DNA from: Lingula anatina
Taxonomy: Eukaryota; Brachiopoda; Lingulata; Lingulida; Lingulidae
Assembly: GCF_001039355.2 (NCBI RefSeq)
Contig: NW_019773670.1
Span: forward strand, 1 to 62,000
Length of the DNA: 62,000 nucleotides
Reading direction: 5' to 3'
Numbering within the stretch: the stretch's first letter is position 1; the number at the start of each line of letters is the position of its first letter. Position numbers and translations under genes: made by a program. A model generated the notes under the pieces. It saw only the letters and a program-made list of their open reading frames with translations, made no database searches and was not told the origin of the DNA. Below are positions 47,423 through 59,539 of this stretch, in pieces.

Positions 47423-49891
47423 AAAGAAAATATAATAATAAGGAAGGCAACATTTAAAGGCAAAGAATACAAACTGGCAAAGGGAAATAAGCCATCAAAA
47501 CGGTATTTGATTCTGTTTCCGGTAATTTCCTATAAAGACTAGTGTCAGGTTTTCATTTCCCATCCATTTAAAACTTTGTCACATAAAACGCCCTTTCTAG
47601 GTCAATTTCCTTAACAGATTGTCGTCATAAAGAACCTCAAATTTTTAGATGTGGTATAAATTCACATACTGTTATAATTCTTACAAATGACCAAACACTG
47701 ATGCAGAAAAAAATCGCCACTTTCACTTTAAAATAACACTATACAACAGAGTGAATCAGAAAGCATAAAATATAGTGGAAGCAACGTACCGTATAGATAA
47801 ACTGCAACAAATTTAAGACGAAAGATGCGACCAGAACTTAGTGCATCTTTATAGGCTCAATCACTTACAGCTAGTTCGTTTATTTACTCTGGTTAGTCAA
47901 GTAGCAAATGCCCGCGGCAGTGCAAGCCTTTTTTGATAGATTCTCGCATAGATCGAACTTAATGGGTCGATTGCGCGCGGTCGTGGGCGCAGTAAGTGAT
48001 GAGCTTCTGGTCAGCAGTCAGCAGCGTCCGGCTACTCTGTCCGAATGGGGAGGGATCTTTAACAAAATCAATTACGACGGAAGGGGGAGATTGCCTCATT
48101 GGAAAGGATGTCTTTGGACGGGAGAAGATGTATCGATGATTTGACCGTTTCATGAGTGAACATTGTTCGTCTTGGTACACTCAATGTAGAAGGAAGTGAA
48201 GTATCGGAAGACACTAGGTTCCTCAGGCGTATTTTTTGTCTGCAACTCAGATCGACAAATTATCACTTGGAAAGCATCATATATATTAATTTATAATAAT
48301 TCAGGAGCACTTTATAGTTCCCTGCGCTGAAATAAGGACTACTGAATTAGTTAGAACAGTCTACGTATATTTAAAGTGAGGCTTAAACTAAGATATACAT
48401 GGCCGTTTTGTTTCATATATGTGAATTGACATAATTGAATAATTCACCAAAAACATCCACAGGAGGCCGTTATGCAACCAGCAGCTAGAAATATCCATTG
48501 GTGAACGGCACAAGTATCAGAAGGCAACTCTCTGACTGGCAGTATATATTTACTCAGCGCCTGCCGCACGCGTGTCGGCACGATAGAACTTAGATTCGAT
48601 AGAGAATTCCCTCCATCGGCACAGCAGTCTTGTTGCCGGAAGTTAAATTCGCGGGTGCGCAACTCCAAACCATTTCTCCACCTCGTCTCCTTAACTGTCT
48701 ACCTGGACAGCGAACTCCTCACGCGACTGATTCAGTGACTGACTTCACGGCGGCTCCTTGACAATGTACAGCGGGAACATTTTACAAATATTAATGATAT
48801 GCCTGTCAATATGGAGTTTCGTTCCTAGGGCTACGGGGGATGAAAAAACGTATGATAGTTCCACAACTGCCAGTTTACCATGGATTGAGACAAGGCAAGA
48901 TTCTACCATGGAAATAACCAGTGCTGCCAGGTAAGGTGTGTTCGTTGTGCTGTGCATACCTATGGGAGATTTCTCTTTACCACAGGTGCGTGTGATATAC
49001 TGGAAACTGTAGCTATTTTCTGGGTAACAATGCGTGCTCTTATTCACATTATTCCCTTTTCATTTGGAACATAATTAGTGTGATAATTCCGTAGTGTTAA
49101 GTGTCCTTAAAATGCTCAATCAAAGCAAACGCGGTATTCAGTACATTCAATTTAATACCTTTAATGGAATGCCTACAATAAAAAGCGCTTTGAACCAATT
49201 TTGTGAGACAAATGAGGCACGACTAATAAAGGAAGTTTTTCATCCATGAAGCCTTTATCTTTGGTAGAACACTCGTTCGGTACAAAGAATCTTTGGAACC
49301 CACAGGAATATTAAGGCAATATGTCAAGCGCTAATATAAATAGCGCCATAAGAGAAATGGAAACGTCATGTCAAAACTAAAACAAACAGGAAATTGTGTG
49401 TATAAACTTTATTCGTTTTGTTGAATTGAAATTCATTATGACTATAATATAAAAAGTGAAATCAAAATTATGCCCATTTATAAATCGAAGCCTCGATCGT
49501 TCTACTGCCGGGAAGCTCCGTGCTTACATGTATTCCTTGATGTAAAAACACCACAAGAGAAGTCTATGAAATTAGACTAAACTTTTGTTTTAAAAAGATA
49601 TATTCCATATAATACTTCATTCGGTATACAGTGGAAAGTTTTCACAGGCCTAGGATTTGGTGTGTTTTTCGTGTCTTTAGCTTACGGACAGATGACATTT
49701 TGTAACTGCTTTGCTTACAGAATAAATCAATATATAAATATATAATTTTTTCAATGATTTCTTTTAAAATAGTTCTTTCCAAACGATTGCTAAGGTCATG
49801 CAATTTTACTTAAATATATATGGTCCAATGAGAAATTCTGACGTGCCAAGAACATGCACTTAATCAGTGAGCCATGGCACTGTACATTGTG
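47423..49891 (+). repeat. Long direct repeat, copy A (about 2.5 kb)
   Basis: Matches 59540-62000 almost base for base from AAAGAAAATATAATAATAAGG to the window end. I count about 7 substitutions in the first 480 bases. Small indels include 13 bases present here near 48030 and absent from copy B, and 4 extra bases in copy B near 60800. The copy contains the signal-peptide exon 48764-48930 and its presumed 5' UTR and promoter. Confidence 0.9.
48764..48930 (+). CDS. First coding exon of an unidentified secreted or membrane protein gene (copy A)
   Basis: ATG 48764 opens 55 codons plus 2 nt and ends at GCCAG/GTAAGG. The first 25 or so residues form a signal peptide (MYSGNILQILMICLSIWSF, then VPRATG). 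A polar, Thr/Ser-rich stretch follows (DEKTYDSSTTASLPW). The exon is identical, as far as I can see, to 60871-61037, although flanking UTR differs by SNPs and indels. That is the pattern expected of constrained coding sequence. No family is recognisable from the signal peptide, and I could not find exon 2 in the window. Confidence 0.6.
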
Positions 49892-50774
49892 AAGCGTTTT
49901 GTTATAATATTTGTTTAACACCTGACCCTACTTCAACAACAAAAATTCGGCCACCGTCTGGTAGAGATGGCTAAGATGATCACGAAACGAGAAAATGCTG
50001 GACAAACATTGACTTTCTGATTTTATCCAACTTTATGAAACACAGGTGGATAATGCTGGTTAACATTTCCTTAACATTTACCGAAGAATGCAACAATTAA
50101 CAATGCACATATGTCCTGAGTGTGGAGAAGAAATGATATATCTGTGAAAGAGTAGAGAAAGGAAGATAACTTGTAATAATTTGCGTTATTTGTAAAATTG
50201 ACTAAGTCCACGCAGGGGTGTCCATGCTCAATAATCACACAGCAAACTAGATGTCTTGTTAAGTATATGTACTATGTATTAGCTACAGGAGATTGCAGCG
50301 AACTATAGGTACAAAACGCCCCTTTAACTCTGGGATTAAGTCAAGTACATATTTTGTCGTTAATTTATCCTCAGATATCAGTGACCAATAGAGACGTGGA
50401 TAGTAAGCAAATAATATAATTGTATATGATGATTTCGTGTGTTTGCATGTTTGCTTTTTTCTATATAAGTACATAGCAAAGGACAAAAAGTCATAAAGTG
50501 TACAACCGTGGTTTCAACTGCCTTGCGGGAATAGGATTTTTGTTTTAAATCCGTGGTTTGTTTGGAGCCATTGAGGCGAATGATCTCATTGTCCCCTATA
50601 CATATGTTACATGTTATACAGCGATTGATTGAAGGGCTGTGACGTAACATAAGTATGTGACGTAACGTTGATGAAACTTGACGGGAAACTTAGGTTTATC
50701 ATGGCTTACATGCACACAGTGTATTGACACAAGTGTTTTATGTAGAATAAGAAAAGACACTGTGTTCTTTATCT

Positions 50775-50900
50775 GGGAGAGAGAGAGAGAGAGAAGGAGA
50801 GAGAGGGAGGGAGGGAGGGAGGAAGAGTGGGAGGGAGAGAGGGAAGGAGAGAGAGAGGGAAGGAGAGAGAGAGGGACGGAGGGAGAGAGAGGGGAGGAAG
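50775..50900 (+). repeat. GA/GGGA-rich purine tract
   Basis: About 125 nt of almost pure purines on the + strand. It can form triplex (H-DNA) structures. The ORFs over it on both strands are repeat translations. Confidence 0.9.
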
Positions 50901-51366
50901 ATGTGGGAAGTCTTCATCGCGGGTGGTCAATAAAACAACAATTAAACTGACATGATATTCAGTTGTAATTGACAAGATATGCTTGACTTAAAATATGCCT
51001 ACCTTGGGAACCTCTTCGATTTGGTAAACAACACTATACATAATGTGAACTATTCCTACCCCCTACGGTAAAATAAACATGACTACACATATATTCACCG
51101 CTGACCGACTTAAACATACCTTTTGTACAATTTGTGAAGACGCTTCGACGTCGAAAAATATTTTTTATTTACGTTACAGAAGCAACTGGACAATTATTAA
51201 AATCACAGCCATTCCTAACCGTGGTATTATAGTCTTATTATCAGTAAAAATTGCGTAATTAAATTTACTTAAGGTACGCTGACCTACTACAGAAGATTTG
51301 TTGAGTCGTATTCGGGGTCATTATCGTTTTCTTTTCATTTCGTTCATGAATATGACTGCATGGAAG

Positions 51367-51410
51367 ACGAGAGAGAGAGAGAGAGGGAGAGAGAGAGAGA
51401 GGGGGGGGCG
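51367..51410 (+). repeat. (GA)n with terminal G-run
   Basis: GAGAGAGAGAGAGAGGGAGA, then more GA and a run of eight G. Confidence 0.9.
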
Positions 51411-54400
51411 GAGAATGAAATTCAGTCACATTAAGATACTAGTACCATCTTCATCTCACTGAGCTTAAATTCAGTTTGACTGGGAAAAGATTCCTTTTTC
51501 TACATTTGAAATAAAATCAAAGCAGCCCAGGTTTGGAATGCTCTTGTTCATCAGTTAAACGTAACGTGACATACCCCATGAAATATGCAGTAATGTACAG
51601 GAATTTAATCAAAATGCAACAGGAGCGAGATTTTTGATATGTCGTGACTGATTGTTGCCTGTCAATCAAAATAAATCAATATGCACCCCCCCCCCCCATT
51701 TCCCTCTTTAAAAAACGGAGAGGAGCACTCGGTTATTAGGATTGAGTGGCCACTTTGTGCCCAGGGCTGAAAACGCCCCCTAAAATAAAATAAAAATTCA
51801 TTGAGTCTTAGACGTGAAAATACGCAACGGGTTAGTGACACGTTTTAAACTCAAAATACATTTACTTTAAACCCAGTCGAAGCGGCGCTTACGTTTCATT
51901 ACAGTTCTGGTGACTTCTCTTGTATTTTACTTCTGGAAACACGATACAGGGAAAGGCCCCAAAATTTGCTGAGCTCTAGAGTATTACAATCCGTAAAACT
52001 GGTGCTTGTTTCGGCGTACGTGAACCACCTGGCAGATTCCCATTCTCACATTTTTCCAGGAAATCGATCATGCAAGACAGTGTCTTATTGTAACAGTAAC
52101 ACTGCTGTTGTATTCTGCAAATGAGAACCGGCATCTTCCCATATGCTGCTCCGTATTAAGATTAACGCCGTGCTAAATCTTGCTGTCTTGAACGGCTTGA
52201 TACAGACGTCTGTAATCGAATTTTGTATTCAATCCTTATGTTTCTATAGTTATAATACCAGAAACCCAAAATAATCAGGTTTGAGTTTAAAAGTGAACAT
52301 GATGGTTTTATGCTTTTGTTAAAACTGGACAAGAAAATTCCAAACTTCGATAACTCTATACTTGGAATTGTCTTTCACATTTCTTTTACTGTTTGTAAAC
52401 ATTGACAAATTGCATACTTCCGTAGATTCACTCTCGCAATGCTCTTTAAAATGTATAGAAAATATATATAGTATATAAAGCATACATCTATCTATCTATC
52501 TATCTATCTTATTTAAAATTTGTTACTTTCTCACGCATGTAATCATTTAAGGGTTGTTAATTTGCTCTTTTAAAGTTCAAAGTGGTGTGCTGATCAACTG
52601 AATGCCCCATTGTTCTCCGATGTAACACTATATTTGTTATTTTTGACTCTCTCTCAATGTAATGAAAGCCCAAATCTTCATTGAAAAGGCATATTTATTC
52701 TTGAATTTATAAAGTTACGATCTCACCTGACTGTAAGCGTTTGTTGCTGCTCAGGGGTCAAGTTTGGCATCCATAGGTCAACAGGCGTTGCGATTTTTAT
52801 GATGAAAGTTCAGCTAATCGTTCGGGTTTCATTATCTGCATCACGCACGGGACAGACTAAATATGGTACTTCCTAATTATTTGACAAAGCTATACAAACA
52901 AGACACCCTACTCTAATTCATAAACATCGTGCTGGACCTACAGTAAGAGGGGAGCATAAACTTTTACACGAGGACCAAGTAGCCACTCAGGGTTCACATT
53001 TCATTCAAGCTAGTCCTTTGATATTCTGGGCCATATAAGAAAAAAATTTAAAGTAAGCATTGTTCGTGGCACGTATGAAACCGGTTCATCTTTAAAGAAT
53101 TTGTCCTCAATCAGTAATCTTTTCGAATTTTTCTGCACTCATCGCCCTGCGACGGACCGCTATTTTCGGACGTCTACAAGGCAGTTACATTATTAACGAA
53201 GGTAATTGGTAAGCAGGTCGATACGTTAATTGAGTGATCCAATTCATGAAAATACGTAACCTGGCTTATTACTAATGGAACAGTAATGAAAAATTAAGAT
53301 TCAAGCAGACAAATGAAGTTCGGGAAAATGCTTCGAAAACCTAAGCTGCTCGTCCCCTCCAGTTAAAAGATTAACATGCCAGTAAGAAACTTGTGATCTA
53401 GTTAACAATGATCAATGATTAGGCAAGAATAATTGACTCTACTATTTACTCTTTTAATATGATCAAACGGTGAATCGCACAGCATCGGGATCAATAGAAA
53501 ACACAAAATGCCGGGGAGAAAAGGTTAATATTATTATGACATAATACCAAGAATTGCAGCAGGGGCCGGCTTTATAATAATATAAAGCCATAATAGTCAC
53601 CTTTATGCTTTAATCACCGCGGTTGTTCGTATATTTGTGCAGCTATTAAGTAATGGAGTAGCTTTATCCTCTTACCATTTACGGTAAAGCAGGCGAATTT
53701 TCTTTGTCGACTTGGAGCTAGTATTTAAATTGATTGGTATTGTATGCCCTGAATGTGACATGCTTAAAACATATTTGGATGGGATAACTAATTAAAAATA
53801 GAATTGCAATATTACATACTGGGACTCTCAATGCTGAAAGGCGACAAACACTTTCGGTATAAAAATCGATTTGATGAATGCGAAAAAAGCTCTGTCTTTA
53901 GAATGAATGCTATTATGAGGTCAGAAATGGAGTTTAGAAAAGTATCGAAACTCGCAAGGTAAATACACTTGAATTTCTTGTCGCCAACATGTAGGCCAAC
54001 CAATAAATACACAGAATATTGAATGAATCGTCCCTTATATTAAATGTTGAAGTAGCGCAGTTGTACCTTTTAGCAGGCGTGGCAGGACATAACTGGGTAT
54101 ACGCATATAGTGGTAAACATACCTTTAAAAGGACATGTAACAAACAAGTTTAGCCAGCTTGTACCAACACTAATATTAAAATTTTAGAAATAAAAAAAAA
54201 CGCGTTTGCCAACGATTTCCAAACCTGTGCGAAACTTAAGGAGGGAATGTAGGTTTGAGATTTTCTCTTAAAATAAAGGTCTTGGCTTTTTTATTCCTGT
54301 CACATTCATTTAACGTATCTTCAAAATATCTAATTATGCTTGGAACACAGCTTTAACTTCATCGTGTGACGTAATATTGGGATTTTGGGGACAAAAACAC

Positions 54401-55117
54401 CATTTTTATACACCTGATTTTCTCAGGCACCTGGACAGCTATAAACTTGCTTTTGATGTCATTATGACACTTGAACAAAGTACTACAGCATGGAGTCAGG
54501 GATTTTTCTTCAGACACTTATTGTTGATTTTATCTATAAAAACGTGAAATTACATCAAAATATTAGGGAATTTTCACTTTCAAAGTCTATAAATTAGAAA
54601 AGAGAGGATCAATCAAAATTTCTTAAAAAGCACTTTTAGAGCATACTGTTCATAATTAGCATGGTGAATTTGGTCTCCCTCAGGTGTACAGGTAGATAGT
54701 TAAAGCTTGTTAAGATAACGCTATCTCGTCAATATTGAAAGCAAAGAAAACGAGCAAAAACCCTTTCAGTGAAGTTAATTGTCCATATAAGCAAATAAAA
54801 TTGTTGACAGCTTTACCTGTTATCGTTCTGACGATCGCGAAGATGGGTACTCTTTTGCCGGTTGAAATTAGCTTGTTTGCATGTATTTGGATGTCAGAAA
54901 ATCTTATTTTTGTATCAATCTCACCTCCTGTTAGTAACTTCAAGGGGTTACCGCTAGCACTGCCAGAATGATTGACAGGCAATCAAGTAAGCCCTAATGA
55001 CCCAAGCAATCAGTGGCCACGTCAATTGCCGTCGGGGCAAGTGTTAGGGATGCGCTCTAGGATGTGCACACAATAGCAGCATCGCATGCGGTCTTGTCCA
55101 CATTCGCCAAGCGAAAA

Positions 55118-56160
55118 ATGGTTCGAAAACACGGTCGTGTTACAGGACGCCGATCGGACCACCAACAACAAGAAATAGACGCAACCAGAAAGGCTTTGTT
55201 AGAGGAAATGTCTAAAGTTGGGTGAGTCAGGAAAAATTCTGCGATAATTGTTGAAGAAAAAAAAACACTATGTCGGCCTTTAAAGTGCGTACATGAATCC
55301 AGAACTGTACCTAGAATTGATGCTAAGGCTAATTCTCCAGCTCATAATTCGGAAAAATCAAAATGTTTATAATAAGCTCTTTCGTGATCTCAGCCTGATA
55401 TAGTTCGCGCGGAGTCTAGCGATATCATTAGATTTATTTGCTTTACTTTCTTTAATGCACATGTATTGAACCTATGCGCCACCCAGTGAATAATTATGCT
55501 AGGGTGTGGGCTCAAGTCTTGTATTTACGCAAAACAATCTTGTGTGTTATTCCAGTATATTCCATACAGGTGACTTTAATAAGCAGAGAATTTCTTTATA
55601 TTCCGTGAAAAATACACTAAATTTATATAAAATAATATCATGGTTGGCCAAAAAATGTACGCACAGTGCATCCGTGCGTATGCCTAGTTACCCCCATGTA
55701 TATTTTTAAAATCTAACACTAAACTGCATCGACCTGTTGGCGAAAATGGATAGAAAGAATGACGATTGTTGTCACGGGTAGCAAGCAACGGAATTTTCTT
55801 CTTTTCTTTTGCGTATCTCAAAAAGTTAACAAGAAAATCGAAAGAACGCGTGTAACAACAAGCAATATTCAAGGGAGAACGAGTATTTCGAGCAAATCCA
55901 ATGTGTCGGAAAAGATTCATCTTAGCGCTGATCACAATCAAGAGAGACTATCAAAACAGCTTAAGCGGAACAATAGGCACTGCTTTGCCGATCGCTGTTT
56001 ATGACAAAGGGGGCATGGCGCATCCCTGTTCTATTGTTTCCCTAGACGTGCTGATGCTGCTAAGGTCCGCCCACCGAGTTTACCCATGCCAACGGCCCTT
56101 GACAACGAAGGCGGGGCATATACCAAGCCACCGCTGTCGATGTGTGCAGCATCAGAATAA
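55118..56160 (+). CDS. Candidate two-exon gene for a 72-aa protein
   Basis: Exon 1 is 55118-55221: ATG in good context (AAAAATGG), the first Met after an in-frame TAG at 55058, with donor G/GTGAGT. Exon 2 is 56046-56160: strong acceptor TCTATTGTTTCCCTAG, ending in TAA. Phases match (2 nt plus 1 nt). The protein begins MVRKHGRVTGRR, has an acidic helix-like DATRKALLEEMSK, and a Pro-rich end (VRPPSLPMPTALDNEGG, then PPLSMCAASE). AATAAA lies at 56333-56338, about 175 nt past the stop. Both exons are GC-richer than their surroundings. I recognise no family. The alternative is chance splice signals in non-coding DNA. Confidence 0.42.
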
Positions 56161-59100
56161 TCAGAAAAAACAAATTTTTTGTTCAAAATGTAAAAATTTT
56201 ATTCTGTTAAACGTTAAATACACATTTAACCAATAATTAGACATAAAAAACCAAAAATGGCTATTTTTAGCTATATTTGGGTACATCCGCTCCTTAACTT
56301 TCGTAGCTATGTTATTTATACCTGCATTCACCCAATAAAGGGAAACAGAACGAAAAGTTTCAGTTATAAATGCGTAGAACTTGCCGGCGCACTAGGATAC
56401 TTTTTAAGTACATCGATAGCTTATCCAAACAATGCATCATTTTTTGATTATCGTGAGCCAAAGCTTAGTAAGTTTACATATGAACAGATAATCGAACGCT
56501 TTGCCTGCAAATTTAGCATACGGAAATATAGCCGTCAGTCAACTGGTTTAAGGTGACGTTCGCAGTAGGCTAGGTATACAATAGGCTTTTATTTTCATTA
56601 TTTAATGGAAAGAAGATATGACGTTTTGACAACGGTGAATAAAAGAGTTGGTTCTTTTGGCTGTTTTATAGACGAGGGGGGATAATTACTTCATTTATAA
56701 CTGCCACCTCCAATCTACTGATGGATTGTTTGGGATACGGCAGAATAGATCGACTTCCAATGTATAGTAACTTACAAAGGAAAATACCATGCGTCCCTCA
56801 AGTCCGTAAGGCAAATTGTATCAGGGTATTTCCGAAAAACCAGCATTTAGACGATCCTCTAGTGAATGGCAACCTACGTTTTGCATTAAACATTTAACAT
56901 ATTGTTGATTAAATTAAGTACTTACTTCTGTCTGGGAATGTTTTGATACAATTACGCAGTTTGTCTCTGTTTGAGAAGATTCAAGAACAAAGTAAACATC
57001 TGAACTAAAAAAGGAACATTGATATTCTTTTAGGAATATCAATGTTCCTTTTTTAGTTTAGATGTTTAAAATAGGTATAATTATACCAAGGAAGTATATT
57101 GGTTTTAGGCCTACATACACGTACTATCTTTACATGTATAATGTAGTAAAGTTCTCGGGGTCATTGCTAAATTCATTCAATCAAAGTTTCAGCAAATGTT
57201 ACATACTGTGAATGCAAACGGAAAGGTCAAAATCCCTCAGTACCCAACGCGTTCAGTTAAGCTCAAATTGAAGCTTATGTGTTTTGAACACAACCGCCCC
57301 CTCCTCCCGCGCCTTCATTTGTACGTACATGTCTTAAGGGCGTATAAAATCAAAACTACGAATTAGCCAGTGGCCATGATAGACGCTCATATTGGGGAAA
57401 ACCCAAGCTTCAGCTAATTGGATCGCAATGCATGTACTTCAAACGAACCAAAATACAGCTTTCCTTTGCAATTTGACGTCTGAGCAAAATAGTTATTTGA
57501 TTTGATTTTATTGACTACTCCCCTGCTGTGATGTATTCCCCGTGGAAATTGTGGTTGTTTTCAGAGGATCGTTTTCCTTTCCTCGAATTGACTTTGGGTT
57601 GTTCTTACATTGACAATCACAAACACAGTAAGATTATTTTCTGCATTTGCCTTCTTGAAAAGCTTGTGCTTGAAGAAGGGTTCCACTTTATACAGAGACT
57701 TTTAAATATGTCTTAATTATAAAAATATGACGATTAGGTATGTGATTTAACTCAAAAAGTTTACTCTTTGTGTAAAAAATCAAGCCTTTTTTTTGGGGGG
57801 GGGGCGCGGGGGGTAGAAATGCAATATTCTGTAAATTGCCTTTGTTAATGGGTTGTGCCTTATTGTAGTAAATGTCACAAGTGATAATCATTATCTTGTA
57901 ATATGAAATGTGTTGCTGTACTCACAAAGTGGTCAGTAAAGTATAAGAAAAAAGGCAAAGGGCAGTTAAGGGTCAATCCATTGATAACTAACACATTTGG
58001 CAGCTAAATCAGAATTTTCCACCTCAAGTTAGTAGGAGTCGGGCGACAGTGTTGAACGATGTTTTTGCGATAGGAAAAGGCATCATTGTGCTTGTTTACC
58101 AGCATCAAAATGTTGACAAATAACAGATGAGTAGCCCAGCACCTGAAAGTGAAGCAAGATCAATTATAAAAGAAAATAGCATAGACTTCAATTCGATCAG
58201 TTGCCAGCGTTTTATTTTGAAGCTTAATATAGCGCGCTGTAATAGGATGAGATGCCACGTGACAGAGTGTCCGCGGGTGTGTGATTCGATTATCTTTTAA
58301 ATTGGCAGGATAAGATTCTGGACAGAAACATAGAATTGATACCTGGATCTTGGATTAAGACGCTTGCAGTGAAGAGGAATTGATACCGTGCAGGCCTATG
58401 CCTTGTTACTGTCCCTTTTTGTGAATTTAATCAAGCCTGTATTATTTTTACCAATATCAGGTTTGAAGTATGCGCAAAATTATTTGTTTTCTAAAGGTCG
58501 GACACTGAAAATGAAATAAACTTTGTTTCGTGTTTCGCATACCGAACATATGGCTCGAAGGCATAAGTATCGGTACACAGGTACCAGATACATCGTTCAT
58601 GTAGTACCATACCCTGAAGGCCAATCAGCCTGTTGTAATTTTCTTCTCTCAAAAGGAAATTTAATCGGTACATAATCGAGTTATATGAAAATGTTTGTCA
58701 GTTTGCACATTTATGGCGTTGTATTGGCATTTTTCTACCTTTGAATGAAATATATTGCCTATTTACGGTGAAGTGTTTGTCGAGTACCTCTCGTTTACTG
58801 ACAGGTAAACGCTAGTATTTCCCTCTCCTTATAAAGGTTTATCGCTCCAATTCGGTATTCCAAATTTTGTCACGGGCCGAGTATCACAAATTATTATTCT
58901 TTATGTAATTGGACGACAATTTGAACACGTGGAATTAAAATAACCCAGAGGGGCTTCATTGATTCACTTGTACCGAAGATCTGTTCAAAGATAACAGTAT
59001 TGAGCTCTACTGGGAGTCCTTTAGGACACGTATGTCATATGCTTTATTTATTTCACGCGTGTAAACAAATTATGAGCTGATTACATCATGTTGTGTACGC

Positions 59101-59536
59101 ATCATTTTCTCTAATTAAAACATGTCGATTTCTTCAATTAAGAATGTGTGTGTTTCCTGGGAATGAAATGAGTGCAGTATCTTCGAGCGGGGTCCGATTT
59201 CTTACCGCACCCTGGTCACTGATTTTTGAGTGCGGACAAACACGATGTTAATAGAATAAGAGAATGATACTAATGTGACATAGGAATTATTGTAATAAGT
59301 GTCGACAAGAACACGCCCTTAACCTTGACACGGTGACAATAATTCTTGTTTTTGGGGGTACTTTTTAAAACATTCATTATTGATCAAATTAAATGCATTA
59401 ATTTTTTTTATATTTTATATAGTCAGTGTTATCATTTGCACAATCAGATCATTCATGGGCAGGCGAGGACAGATCTTAGAACATTCGGTTTTCAACTTAA
59501 AAGATAAAACGCGTTGAAAGAGTAACTTTATTAAAA
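56161..59536. other. Non-coding stretch up to the assembly junction
   Basis: Contains the 3' end of the candidate 72-aa gene, a 99-codon AT-rich ORF (56257-56556) with no recognised family, the hairpin 56994-57067 and a G-run near 57797. Nothing else is supported. Confidence 0.45.
56994..57067. repeat. Near-perfect 34-bp inverted repeat (hairpin)
   Basis: The left arm (56994-57027) and right arm (57034-57067) pair over 34 bp with a 6-nt loop TTTTAG. The only non-Watson-Crick position is a G opposite T, which is a G-U pair in RNA. The centre reads GGAACATTGATATTC on the left arm. No poly-purine or simple-repeat content explains it. It could be a small foldback element, a source of double-stranded RNA, or a miRNA-like stem, though it is unusually perfect for a miRNA. 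Confidence 0.85.
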
Positions 59537-59537
59537 T
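59537..59537. other. Ambiguous base at a probable assembly junction
   Basis: The only N in the window. Sequence left of it is unique here; sequence right of it duplicates 47423 onward. Confidence 0.85.
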
Positions 59538-59539
59538 NT

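Larger units (their letters stand above)
43435..48763. other. Spacer downstream of gene 3
   Basis: Contains MITE family 2 (43852-44071), a tandem duplication (44675), the candidate alternative exon (44865) and, from 47423, the left copy of the long repeat with the presumed promoter of the exon at 48764. The GC-rich island at 46380-46520 has short ORFs on both strands but no clear splice structure. Confidence 0.55.
48931..55117. other. Long stretch without recognised gene
   Basis: Probably intron 1 of the gene starting at 48764. It holds purine tracts (50775-50900, 51367-51410) and a TCTA tract near 52488-52510. No exon with good borders could be identified on either strand. Confidence 0.45.

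Noticed and set aside
47908-48144. 78-codon ORF starting MPAAVQAFF, repeated at 60024
   Set aside because: The two copies differ by a 13-base indel that shifts the frame, so the ORF is not conserved as protein. It lies in the presumed upstream region of the exon at 48764.
48444-48668. Minus-strand ORF of 74 codons, also at 60547-60771
   Set aside because: It lies antisense over the presumed 5' UTR. The frame survives between copies only because there are few differences.
50678-50975. ORFs rich in Arg-Glu (plus) and Ser-Leu-Pro (minus)
   Set aside because: Direct translation of the GA/GGGA purine tract.
54710-54982. Minus-strand ORF of 90 codons with AACAG borders
   Set aside because: Could be an exon, but the + strand ORF over the same bases is equally open and nothing recognisable is encoded.
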